From the NCBI GenBank assembly GCA_010672585.1, contig JAAHGF010000004.1, positions 442,873 through 506,872 on the forward strand: a stretch of DNA of 64,000 bases, read 5' to 3'. A program made the translations under genes and the position numbers. Every line of letters begins with the position of its first letter. Position 1 is the stretch's first letter. The notes under the pieces were generated by a model that did no database searches, was not told the DNA's origin, and saw only the letters and a program-made list of their open reading frames with translations. The DNA is from Okeania sp. SIO1I7. GTDB taxonomy: Bacteria; Cyanobacteriota; Cyanobacteriia; Cyanobacteriales; Microcoleaceae. Shown here piece after piece: positions 1-9,156 of this stretch.

Positions 1-770
1 AGGCAATAAAATTTCTGAAAAAGATACAAAAATCATCTATATGTGTAATTTCTACCAGATGTCTAATAGACATCTCCAATAATAAAAAATAAAATCAATT
101 ATTACACATAAATTATCAATTATTCCCCTCCTGGGAGGGGCGAGGGGTGGGTTCCCTACTGACTACTGCCTACTGCCTACTCCCTCTTTTGGAGGAGATG
201 TCTAATAATAATGATAGTAGTTTATTTAAACTTTTCCTACAAAATATTACAAAATATATTGTCAGATTAAAAGAATAACATTTTTGCAGAAGTAGGCAAC
301 AGGCAACAGCTCCGAAAGGCAACAGGCAATAAAATTTCTGAAAAAGATACAAAAATCATCTATATGTGTAATTTCTACCAGATGTCTAATAGACATCTCC
401 AATAATAAAAAATAAAATCAATTATTACACATAAATTATCAATTATTCCCCTCCTGGGAGGGGCGAGGGGTGGGTTCCCTACTGACTACTGCCTACTGCC
501 TACTCCCTCTTTTGGAGGAGATGTCTAATAATAATGATAGTAGTTTATTTAAACTTTTCCTACAAAATATTACAAAATATATTGTCAGATTAAAAGAATA
601 ACATTTTTGCAGAAGTAGGCAGCAGGGAATAGGTAACAGGCAAAAGGCAATAAAATTTCTGAAAAAGACACAAAAAATGTTCTATATGTGTGATTTCCAC
701 CAGATGTATAATAATAATTAGAGTGCTTTCTTCAAACTTTTCCTACAAAATATATTGTCAGATTAAATGA
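1..770. repeat. tandem 323-bp repeat plus diverged third copy
   Basis: Positions 1 to about 298 recur almost exactly at 324 to about 621 (period 323). A third, shorter copy runs from about 643 to 770. Related shorter copies lie at about 19296-19462 (minus) and 63500-63630 (plus), so this is a dispersed family. No gene is seen before 902. The copies share a block with 'atctatatgtgtaattt' and end in a tract with 'attgtcagatta'. Confidence 0.85.
57..207. mobile_element. nested ~139-bp insertion inside the repeat
   Basis: The direct repeat 'agatgtctaata' (57-68 and 196-207) brackets about 139 bp that is present in the first two tandem copies (second at about 380-530) but missing from the third copy near 700. 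Its ends are inverted ('agacatctcc' near 69-77 and 'ggagatgtct' near 194-203). The insert carries the G/C block 'cccctcctgggaggggcgag', seen several times in this window. It looks like a MITE-type insertion with an empty-site copy beside it. Confidence 0.65.
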
Positions 771-901
771 TAATATTTAGATAACTATAACGTAACGGAA
801 ACAAGCTTGGACAAACACTAACTTCAAAACAAATTAGTGTTCGAGTTCTAAACTAATCCGATATATAATCCCAATTTATTTAACCAAACTTTTTTAAAAA
901 A

Positions 902-3880
902 ATGGTCGCACAAATACCTAATAGCAACTACGAAACTCAAACCCAAGAAATAGCAAAACAACTCTTGGCAGCAACTCAAGAAAAAAACCGTTCCTGGTTA
1001 GGTCAACTCCAAAATCAAATGCGGTGGGATGATAAACTCCTAGACTGGGCAATGGCGAACCCTGGTTTGCGAGTACAACTATTTCGCTTTATTGACTGTT
1101 TGCCAGCATTACACAGTAAACCAGAAATAGCTGCTCACCTCCAAGAATATCTGACTACCGAAGAAGTCGAACTACCAGAAGCTCTCAAAAAACTCCTCAA
1201 CTTTGCCAACCCAGACTCAGTCCCCGGTCAACTGGCAGCGACTACCGTTGCACCCGCAGTTGAAACCCTCGCCCATAAATACATTGCCGGGGAAAACATT
1301 AAACAAATAATTAAAACTCTAGAAAAACTACGGAAAGAAAAAATGTGCTTCACCGTAGACTTACTAGGAGAGGCAGTAATTACTGAAACTGAAGCACAAT
1401 CGTATTTAGACCGTTATCTAGAACTGATAACCCAACTAACCCAAGCTGCTAAAAGTTGGTCGTCAGTACCTCAGATAGATGAAGCAGAAGGCGAACAACT
1501 ACCACGAGTGCAGGTCTCTGTAAAGCTCACAGCATTTTATTCCCAGTTTGACCCCCTTGATGCTAAGGGTAGTCAGGAACGAGTGAGCGGACGCATCCGT
1601 AACCTACTCCGACGGGCAAAAGAATTAGGTGTAGCAGTTCACTTTGACATGGAACAATATAGCTACAAAGACCTGACTATAGCTATCCTCAAAGAACTGT
1701 TGATGGAGGAAGAATTCCGCAACCGCACTGACATTGGCGTTACTATCCAAGCATATCTGCGGGATAGCGAAAAAGACTTGCAAGGAATCATTGACTGGGC
1801 AAAACTCCGGGGTTATCCTGTTACCGTTCGACTGGTTAAAGGTGCATATTGGGACCAAGAAAGCATCACAGCTTTACAACACGACTGGCCACAACCTGTT
1901 TTCAACGATAAACCAGAAACCGATGCCAATTTTGAAAAGCTGACTCAGATGATGTTAGAAAATCATCAATATATCTATTCAGCTATTGGTAGTCATAACG
2001 TTCGTTCTCAGGCAAGAGCGATCGCCATCGCTGAAGCTCTAAAAGTACCTAGACGTTGCTTCGAGATGCAAGTTCTCTACGGTATGGGCGACCAAATAGC
2101 TCAAGCATTAGTGGACAAAGATTATCGCATCAGAGTTTACTGTCCCTATGGCGATCTACTGCCAGGAATGGCATATTTAATTCGTCGTCTCCTGGAAAAT
2201 ACAGCTAACAGTTCATTCCTTAGACAAAGTTCAGAAAATGTTCCTGTTGAAGAATTGTTAGCGCCTCCCACTATTAACAGCAAAACAACAATTCACGATA
2301 TTGTTAAACCTGTTTTTCCTAATGCTGCCGATAGCGACTATGCTGATGCTGCTCAACGACAACAAGCTTTTAATGCTATTGGTCAAGTACGACTACAGTT
2401 GGGACAAACATATCTCCCGCTGATCGACGGCGAATACATACAGACTGAGCAAATAGTAGATTCCGTTAACCCCTCAAACCCGAAAGAGGTAGTCGGGAAA
2501 ATTGGTTTAATATCTGTAGAACAAGCAGAACAGGCAATTCAAGCAGCTAAAGCAGCATTTCCTAGTTGGCGGAAAACACCTGTTACAGAGCGAGCGGGGA
2601 TATTGCGAAAAGCAGCGGACTTAATGGAAAAACGCCGTCACGAACTTTCAGCGTGGATGGTACTAGAAGTTGGGAAACCTCTTAACCAAGGTAATGCTGA
2701 AGTTTCTGAGGCAATAGATTTTTGTCGCTACTATGCTGACGAAATGGAAAGGTTAGACCAAGGTTATAAATATGATGTAGCTGGAGAAACAGACCGTTAT
2801 TATTATCAACCTCGTGGTATTTCTTTGGTAATTTCGCCTTGGAATTTTCCTCTAGCTATTCCTACAGGAATGACCGTTTCATCTTTGGTGACTGGAAACT
2901 GTACTTTGTTGAAACCAGCAGAAGTTTCATCAGTTATTGCTTCCAAGATTGCTGAAATATTAGTAGAAGCTGGTTTTCCCAAGGGAGTATTCCAGTTTGT
3001 GCCAGGAAAAGGTTCGACAGTGGGCGATTTTATGGTGAAACATCCAGATGTTAATAGTATTACTTTTACAGGGTCTCAGGAAGTCGGTTGTCAAATTTAT
3101 GCAGAGGCAGCAATTTTGCGACCAGGACAAAAACATTTGAAGCGGGTTATTGCTGAGATGGGTGGTAAGAATGCGATTATTGTTGATGAGAGTGCAGACT
3201 TAGACCAAGCAGTTGCTGGTGTGGTGTATTCTGCTTTTGGTTATAGCGGACAAAAATGTTCTGCTTGTTCCCGGGTTGTGGTTTTGGCACCAATTTATGA
3301 AGCTTTTGTGAATCGTTTGGTGGAGGCTACGCGATCGCTCAATATCGGAGATGCGGAGAAACCAAGTACACAAGTGGGTCCGGTGATTGATGCTAAGGCA
3401 CAAAAGCAGATTAAGGAATATATTGAGCAAGGTAAGCAGGAAAATGAAGTTGCTCTGGAGATGGCAGCGCCAGATGATGGTTATTTTGTTGGTCCGGTGG
3501 TATTTAAGGATGTGTCACCCACAGCAACTATTGCCCAAGAGGAAATATTTGGTCCGGTGTTAGCGGTGATGAAAGCGCAGAGTTTTTCAGAAGCATTAGA
3601 AATTGCTAATGGTACAAATTTTGCTTTGACTGGTGGGTTGTATTCTCGTACTCCTTCTCATATCGAACAGGCAAAAACAGAATTTGAAGTGGGGAATTTG
3701 TATATTAATCGTGGAATTACAGGAGCGATCGTTTCCCGGCAACCATTTGGTGGGTTTAAGTTATCTGGTGTTGGATCGAAAGCAGGAGGACCGGATTATC
3801 TACTGCAATTTTTGGAACCGCGCACGATAACTGAGAATGTGCAGCGGCAAGGTTTTGCTCCTATTGAGGGCGTGCAGTAG
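902..3880 (+). CDS. putA: bifunctional proline dehydrogenase / L-glutamate-5-semialdehyde dehydrogenase (PutA type)
   Basis: The 992-residue protein oxidises proline to glutamate in two steps: an FAD-dependent proline dehydrogenase, then an NAD(P)-dependent aldehyde dehydrogenase. The PRODH barrel (about residues 120-480) shows RLVKGAYWDQE and the FAD/substrate segment YCPYGDLLPGMAYLIRRLL. The ALDH half (about 520-985) has the catalytic glutamate in IAEMGGKN (near 752) and nucleophilic cysteine in GQKCSACS (near 786). Length suits a short PutA without the N-terminal ribbon-helix-helix repressor domain, so it should not autoregulate. The ATG at 902 follows an A-rich leader with no clear Shine-Dalgarno. 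It is transcribed alone; a G-rich tract and a small inverted-repeat element follow the stop. Confidence 0.95.
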   Translation: MVAQIPNSNYETQTQEIAKQLLAATQEKNRSWLGQLQNQMRWDDKLLDWAMANPGLRVQLFRFIDCLPALHSKPEIAAHLQEYLTTEEVELPEALKKLLNFANPDSVPGQLAATTVAPAVETLAHKYIAGENIKQIIKTLEKLRKEKMCFTVDLLGEAVITETEAQSYLDRYLELITQLTQAAKSWSSVPQIDEAEGEQLPRVQVSVKLTAFYSQFDPLDAKGSQERVSGRIRNLLRRAKELGVAVHFDMEQYSYKDLTIAILKELLMEEEFRNRTDIGVTIQAYLRDSEKDLQGIIDWAKLRGYPVTVRLVKGAYWDQESITALQHDWPQPVFNDKPETDANFEKLTQMMLENHQYIYSAIGSHNVRSQARAIAIAEALKVPRRCFEMQVLYGMGDQIAQALVDKDYRIRVYCPYGDLLPGMAYLIRRLLENTANSSFLRQSSENVPVEELLAPPTINSKTTIHDIVKPVFPNAADSDYADAAQRQQAFNAIGQVRLQLGQTYLPLIDGEYIQTEQIVDSVNPSNPKEVVGKIGLISVEQAEQAIQAAKAAFPSWRKTPVTERAGILRKAADLMEKRRHELSAWMVLEVGKPLNQGNAEVSEAIDFCRYYADEMERLDQGYKYDVAGETDRYYYQPRGISLVISPWNFPLAIPTGMTVSSLVTGNCTLLKPAEVSSVIASKIAEILVEAGFPKGVFQFVPGKGSTVGDFMVKHPDVNSITFTGSQEVGCQIYAEAAILRPGQKHLKRVIAEMGGKNAIIVDESADLDQAVAGVVYSAFGYSGQKCSACSRVVVLAPIYEAFVNRLVEATRSLNIGDAEKPSTQVGPVIDAKAQKQIKEYIEQGKQENEVALEMAAPDDGYFVGPVVFKDVSPTATIAQEEIFGPVLAVMKAQSFSEALEIANGTNFALTGGLYSRTPSHIEQAKTEFEVGNLYINRGITGAIVSRQPFGGFKLSGVGSKAGGPDYLLQFLEPRTITENVQRQGFAPIEGVQ

Positions 3881-3885
3881 CTTAT

Positions 3886-3930
3886 ATGTGGGGAGTGTGG
3901 GGAGATGGGGAGATGGGGAGATGGGGAGAT
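3886..3930 (+). other. G-rich direct repeat (GGGGAGAT)n, possible G-quadruplex
   Basis: Five or six GGGG tracts spaced by 3-4 bases occur right after the putA stop, mainly as the 8-mer ggggagat. Four or more G4 tracts with short loops meet the usual quadruplex pattern. Function in 3'-end formation is speculative. Confidence 0.5.
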
Positions 3931-4102
3931 GATATCAAATCCGAGGGAATTGGACATAAAAAAATTCTCCAATCCCCATAACTACTAAACCTTTGTGATT
4001 CTTTTTCCTCCTGACTCGGTCCTTCCCCTCCTGGGAGGGGTTAGGGGTGGGTTAACTCAGGAGGAGTAAACCAATCTATAACTGTTTAACCGGATTTGAT
4101 AT
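3931..4102. mobile_element. MITE-like element with atatcaaatccg ends
   Basis: 'gatatcaaatccg' at 3931 and 'cggatttgatat' at 4091-4102 form inverted ends around about 170 bp that has no coding potential and includes the recurring 'cccctcctgggaggggttag' block. The rest of 4103-4331 holds nothing I recognise. Confidence 0.55.
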
Positions 4103-4331
4103 GAGAAGATGGGGAGATCAAGAAAGATTTGCACTCTGGCGCTCAGATGGAACATTTTTTTATACCTAATTAAATAGATTTGATGTCAAATGGCGCACAT
4201 TGCGTTATTCACTTTTATATCTGGTCTCATTAATCTAGACGTAAATATTAATGATCTTCATCAATTATCTTGAAAATATGTTAAATTTCCCCAAACAGAT
4301 AATCCCAGATTTTTATAGATAATACCAGATT

Positions 4332-5159
4332 TTAGTCAACAGTTACAAACCCTGCTAATTCTAGTTTTTGCTTGGCTTCTTTACTTAAGATAAAATCAAT
4401 AAATTTTTGAGTAACAGAAGTAGGTTGAGAAGAAATAACTATCCCTATAGTTTGAGTCATTTTATATTTACCATTTTGTATATTAGCTTGGTTAGGGATG
4501 AAATTATCAATATTGAGGATCTCAATAGTAAATTCCTCTAATTCTTGAGACTGAGCAACAAGACCAATACTATAGGGTGTACTTGCTATAGCTTTGATAA
4601 CTTGATCATCTTCTTGAAAAATGATTGCTTTTGGGGTGATTTGAAGATTTTCTCCTAAATGATGTTTTCGCAAAATTTGCTTTTCTGTTTCATCTTCTGG
4701 TATGTCTAATAATATAATTTCGGCATCAGGACCTCCTAATTCCTTCCAGTTATTAATAGTACCACTGTATATATCTTGAATTTGTTTGGTGCTGAGATTT
4801 TGAACTCCTGTTACCTTTTCATTAATAATCAAAAATTGGAGATTTCTTACTATAGGTATATATTTTATTTTGTCTGATGTTTCTGCTGCTGTTAGTTGTT
4901 TGCTGATAACTCCTATATTAATTAATCCATCTTTAACACCTCTAATACCACCACTGCTTTGACTGCTTGGCATAAAAATAATTTCGATAGAGTCATCATT
5001 TTTAGCTTCTGTTAATATTTCTAAGACGGGATAACCTTCTGAGGAACCACCTACTTTTATTTTTTCTACAGGAGTTTCTTGGCGACTGCTGTCAGCATTG
5101 CAACTGGTAATATTTGCAACAGTTAATAAAGCAATAAATAATATTAGTATTTTCTTCAT
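4332..5159 (-). CDS. PstS-like phosphate/anion-binding lipoprotein
   Basis: Predicted periplasmic substrate-binding lipoprotein of the PstS (PBP-like-2) family. From the ATG at 5159 the protein starts MKKILILFIALLTVANITSC, a signal peptide ending in a lipobox-like cysteine; this start is preferred to the upstream in-frame codon at 5189, which adds ten residues before the signal. Ligand-loop motifs GGSSEGYP near the mature N-terminus and SSQSSGGIRG follow, then the typical QIQDIYSGTINNWKELGG segment. About 275 residues fits the short cyanobacterial PstS-like proteins. No pstCAB genes are adjacent, so it may be an orphan binding or sensing component. Phosphate specificity is family-based. Confidence 0.8.
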   Translation of the reverse strand: MKKILILFIALLTVANITSCNADSSRQETPVEKIKVGGSSEGYPVLEILTEAKNDDSIEIIFMPSSQSSGGIRGVKDGLINIGVISKQLTAAETSDKIKYIPIVRNLQFLIINEKVTGVQNLSTKQIQDIYSGTINNWKELGGPDAEIILLDIPEDETEKQILRKHHLGENLQITPKAIIFQEDDQVIKAIASTPYSIGLVAQSQELEEFTIEILNIDNFIPNQANIQNGKYKMTQTIGIVISSQPTSVTQKFIDFILSKEAKQKLELAGFVTVD

Positions 5160-6093
5160 TTCAAAAAAAAAATTTCTTAGATAGATCAAAATAATAGGTT
5201 TTCATAAGTATATCATATCTATCTATAGCAATATGACTTGAGTTGTGAGATATTGGAAACTTTTAGGGGTAAGTATTCAGCTATCAGCTATTAGCTAGCC
5301 TCCTAGGTCGGAACTGCGAACTTCAGCTATTAATTTTGGGGAAGGTAAAAATAATTGAGAAATTGAGACAGAATAAAAATTACTGTTAAAGTTTTCTTCC
5401 TAAACCTTAGAAGTAATGAATAATTACTAATTGCTGGATGCTTACTTTTAGGGAACAGAGAACAGGGAAAATAGAAGAAGAAAAAACTTATCATATGAAT
5501 ATAATAATTGCTATATTCTATACTTTTAAGGAAAATCTCAATTCTCACAACTGATTATAGTTGATAATTATTTTATCAAACTAAATATTAGATTAAATTA
5601 ATAAAAAGCTAATATATCGAAGAAACAAAATAATCTATAGGGACATTGCATACAAAGTCCCTACTATTCCCTGTTCCCTATTCCCTAAGCACGAAAATCA
5701 TAGCTAAATTAACCAATGCTGTCTAGTGTAGAGTTTGTGAAAAATTTCAGTATATCTATTTTTTTTCCACCTACCACCTACCTACGCAAAAAATTTACGA
5801 GTAAAATAGGATTTCATTAATGGATAATGGATAATGGATAATTGATAATTACCTCTGGTTAAAACCGCTCTTGATTGAAGATCAGGAAATATTATTTCTT
5901 CTCTTGGTCGATTGGATATGGCGAGGAGACCTCGCCATCCCACCCTTCGGGAAGCTCCGAAGATCGACCGCTTTTTTTCCCCTTAAAAGAGGAGGCTTCA
6001 AGGCGCGAATTATTTAATTATTAATTATTAATAATTAATTATTCGGTAATACCAATTTACTATTCACTAACCCGTAGCGCTATAAATAAAAAA
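5160..6093. repeat. gene-free region with a ~190-bp dispersed repeat (copy 1)
   Basis: No credible gene. The segment about 5816-6040 matches 32833-32990 in inverted orientation: both share 'caggaaatattatttcttct', the neighbouring 'cttggtcgattggatatgg' and a 'cgaccgctttttt...cccctt' tail, while the middle differs. The remainder is AT-rich with short direct repeats such as 'tggataa'. Confidence 0.7.
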
Positions 6094-7266
6094 ATGAGTA
6101 ATACTAAAATTCAACTAATTTTTAAATTCAAAAATATTTTCAGGAGCTATTATTCAAATCTCCCTTTAAAACAAAAGATAAGTTTACCGTTTCTCTCGGT
6201 ATTCTTAACAATATGGTTTTTAGGAAACTTCGGTATTATTTATTACTTTTATCATAATATTGAACAAAGGCAACTAAAAGAAGTAGAAGGCATTGCTGGA
6301 TTAGTGATACAAGAATTTCAAAGACAAATGAATAAACTGTACTTAAATGCTAAATTATTAGTTGGTGGCACAACAATGTCCAAAGCATTAGAAACAGGGA
6401 ATAAAACAGAAATTCTCAAAAAAATAATACCTTTAAAAGCAAGTTTATCTCTTGATATAGTTCAAGTAATAGATAAAAATGGTAACAACATAATAGATTT
6501 GCGTAACCCGATACTGAATCAAGTAAAAATATCCGATAGAGTAGTAATTTCACAAATAATTAATGGGGTAGCTTTTTCTAGCATAATTACTGGAAAAGAA
6601 TTCAATAATTCTAGATCGATATTAATAGGAGCTACACCAATTAAATCTAATCAAGGAGTTATTGGCGGTATGATTATCGGCACCACTATAAATAATCAAT
6701 TACTTGATGAAATATCTACAGAAACAAATAAATATATTGTGGCTTTCCAAAACAAAGAAATAATTGCTTCTAGTTTACCTATAAATGAAAAATTTTATTG
6801 GGATAAATTTCACCAAAAACATGATCAAAAGTTAAACAAAATAAAAATTGACGAGCACTTATACATAGTTAAAAATATCAACTTATTTGCATTAGATGGT
6901 ACAAAGTTAGAATTAACTGCCCTATCTCCTCTAGCAGATTTGGAAGAAGCGACACAACAACTTGTGATTATAATTGGTTTATTTTCTTTACTAGGATCAG
7001 TAATAGTTATTCTCGTAGGTTACTCACTATCAAATATAATTGCAAATCGAATTACTACAGTGACTTCTGCTACAGAAGAATTAGCTAAAGGTGACTTAAA
7101 AATGCGAGTTCCTGTGGTTTATAACGATGAAGTAGATAAATTAGCTGAAGGATTCAATTTAATGGCACAAAAATTAGAAGAACGGGAGCTAAAAATCAAA
7201 CTTAAAGTACAGAAGTTAGAAGAAACTTTAGAAAAATTTTTGAGTAGCGAAGAAACTTTAGAATAA
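6094..7266 (+). CDS. membrane receptor with periplasmic sensor and HAMP domain, no output domain
   Basis: 390 residues: an N-terminal membrane helix (about 28-55, containing SVFLTIWFLGNFGIIYYF), a roughly 230-residue periplasmic part resembling a double CACHE/methyl-accepting receptor sensor, a second helix (about 288-310), then a HAMP domain (about 315-365, with EELAKGDLKMRVPV and DEVDKLAEGFNLMAQKL) and a short coiled coil. It stops there, with no kinase, GGDEF or chemoreceptor module. The next gene, 103 bp downstream on the same strand, encodes an AAA-GGDEF protein, so the two may form a split receptor/cyclase; that is inference. Low GC and A-rich leader as in its neighbours. Confidence 0.75.
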   Translation: MSNTKIQLIFKFKNIFRSYYSNLPLKQKISLPFLSVFLTIWFLGNFGIIYYFYHNIEQRQLKEVEGIAGLVIQEFQRQMNKLYLNAKLLVGGTTMSKALETGNKTEILKKIIPLKASLSLDIVQVIDKNGNNIIDLRNPILNQVKISDRVVISQIINGVAFSSIITGKEFNNSRSILIGATPIKSNQGVIGGMIIGTTINNQLLDEISTETNKYIVAFQNKEIIASSLPINEKFYWDKFHQKHDQKLNKIKIDEHLYIVKNINLFALDGTKLELTALSPLADLEEATQQLVIIIGLFSLLGSVIVILVGYSLSNIIANRITTVTSATEELAKGDLKMRVPVVYNDEVDKLAEGFNLMAQKLEERELKIKLKVQKLEETLEKFLSSEETLE

Positions 7267-7369
7267 CTTTCAATTAATCAAGCTCAATTAATTCAAAATT
7301 GCCTTTATTTAAAAGCAATTTATACATATCCATAGGTTAATTAAATACTGAATTTTTTCATTGAAAATA

Positions 7370-9001
7370 ATGGCAGATCTAACTCAATCTCTAATATTTC
7401 CCAGTAGTCCTGTACCTCTTAATTCAAAATTCTATATAGAACGTCCTCCCATAGAAGAACAAGCCTACAATGCTATTTGCAAACCAGGCAATGTTCTCAG
7501 GATTAGAGCACCTAAAAAAATGGGAAAAAGTTCTCTTGTGAGTAGAATTATCGCTTATGCTCAAGGAATGGAATACAAAACTGTCAATATAGATTTTCAA
7601 CAAGCCGATCGCTCAGTTTTTGCTAACTTAAATAAATTTCTACGCTGGTTTTGTGCGAATGTTAGTTTGCAGCTCAAAGTTGAGAATATATTAGATGATT
7701 TTTGGGATGAAGATATTGGTGGTAAAGTAAGTTGTACAATCTATTTTGAAGAATATTTACTATCACAATTTGACAGTCCCATAGTGTTAGTATTTAATGA
7801 AGTAAACATATTATTTGAACATCTTGAGATTGCCCAAGATTTTTTGCCAATGTTACGTTATTGGCACGAACAAGCTCAACAAATTGAAATATTTGAACAA
7901 TTAAGATTCGTAGTAGTTTACTCCACAGAAATTTATATTAAATTAAATATAAATCAATCTCCATTTAACGTAGGTTTACAAATTCAACTGCCAGAATTTA
8001 ATGAAGAACAAATACTACAATTAGCACATAAGTATGGACTGAATTGGAAAGGAAAAAATGAACCAAAACAACTAATGGCAATGGTAGGCGGACATCCGTA
8101 TTTAGTACATCTAGCTATCTATTTTTTGTCTCAACAAGACATAAGTTTAGAGCGGTTATTATTAGAAGCTCCTACTCATGCAGGAATTTATAGCGATCAT
8201 TTGCGAAGTTTATGGGAAATTTTGCAGCAAAATTCAGAACTTTCAAGTGCATTTAAAAAGATTTTAATAGATAAAAATAATGTTGAATTAGAAGCTTTAA
8301 TTGCTTATAAGTTAGATAGTTTAGGCTTAGTGAAATTGAATTTTAATGAATGTATAACTTCTCGTGAATTGTATCGAATTTACTTTCAAAAAGGAATTGA
8401 AAGAACCGAATTAGATTATCAAGAACGTCTTGAAGAGTTAGAAAAAGATAACCAAAAGTTACAGAATTTAGTAAATATTGATAGTCTAACTCAAATTTAT
8501 AATCGTCGCTACTTCGATGAATATTTAAATGCAGAGTGGCAAAGAATGGCTAGAGAAAAAAGTCCTTTATCTTTGATTTTATTAGACGTTGATTGTTTCA
8601 AGCTTTATAATGATACTTATGGGCATCAAGCAGGAGATAATTGTTTACAAAAAGTTGCGCTAACTGTCCGTAATTGTCTGAAGTATCCAACACATATAAT
8701 TGCACGTTATGGAGGTGAAGAATTCGCCGTAATTTTGCCTCAAACCGATCAAAAATATGCATATTCTGTGGCTGAAAAAATTAGCAATCAAATTAAATAT
8801 TTAGCAATTAAGCATATTAATTCTCAGGTTAAATTAGGTATTGTTACTGTTAGTATAGGAGTATCTTGCACTGTTCCTAATTATCAAGAGAATCCTTCCA
8901 TATTAGTTAGAGCTGCAGATGAAGCCATTTATCAATCTAAAGCACAAGGGCGCGATCGCATTACTATTAGCCCATTTTTGAATTTTAACAGTAGTAAGTA
9001 G
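7370..9001 (+). CDS. AAA-like ATPase domain fused to a GGDEF diguanylate cyclase
   Basis: About 543 residues. The first ~330 form an AAA-like (AAA_35-type) domain with Walker A APKKMGKSS, shared with the products at 9157 and 11632; its Walker B equivalent reads VLVFNEVN, with Asn where the aspartate is expected. A short coiled coil (about 345-365) leads to the GGDEF domain, with DSLTQIYNRRYFDEYL and active-site ARYGGEEFAVILP (about 445-458). Active GGEEF predicts c-di-GMP synthesis from GTP; the RxxD inhibitory site is absent. I use ATG 7370 rather than the in-frame TTG at 7361. Likely cotranscribed with the HAMP receptor upstream. Confidence 0.85.
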   Translation: MADLTQSLIFPSSPVPLNSKFYIERPPIEEQAYNAICKPGNVLRIRAPKKMGKSSLVSRIIAYAQGMEYKTVNIDFQQADRSVFANLNKFLRWFCANVSLQLKVENILDDFWDEDIGGKVSCTIYFEEYLLSQFDSPIVLVFNEVNILFEHLEIAQDFLPMLRYWHEQAQQIEIFEQLRFVVVYSTEIYIKLNINQSPFNVGLQIQLPEFNEEQILQLAHKYGLNWKGKNEPKQLMAMVGGHPYLVHLAIYFLSQQDISLERLLLEAPTHAGIYSDHLRSLWEILQQNSELSSAFKKILIDKNNVELEALIAYKLDSLGLVKLNFNECITSRELYRIYFQKGIERTELDYQERLEELEKDNQKLQNLVNIDSLTQIYNRRYFDEYLNAEWQRMAREKSPLSLILLDVDCFKLYNDTYGHQAGDNCLQKVALTVRNCLKYPTHIIARYGGEEFAVILPQTDQKYAYSVAEKISNQIKYLAIKHINSQVKLGIVTVSIGVSCTVPNYQENPSILVRAADEAIYQSKAQGRDRITISPFLNFNSSK

Positions 9002-9156
9002 GGGTAGGGGTAGGGGTAGGAGACAGGAGACAACCCACCCCTGACCCCTCCCAACCCACCCCTAGCCCCTCCCAGGAGGGGAGGGGAAGACAGGAGACAG
9101 GAGAAATGGGAATAATGAGGAGGTAGGAGTAAGAATTTTCCCAAGCATGATATAAG
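9002..9156. repeat. short repeat-rich spacer between convergent genes
   Basis: Starts at the stop codon with a GGGGTA repeat (three GGGG tracts plus GG), followed by 'cccacccctagcccctccca' type blocks. It ends with 'catgatata' (9146-9154), matching the right end of the ATATCATGTCCGG element family, only a few bases from the stop codon of the TPR gene. No gene. Confidence 0.5.

Noticed and set aside
902-3880. Link between PutA and the proline-like A domain
   Set aside because: They are over 50 kb apart with unrelated genes between; coincidence is the simpler reading.
5330-5548. 72-residue minus-strand frame
   Set aside because: Low-complexity Phe/Ser-rich translation of AT-rich DNA with no ribosome binding site.
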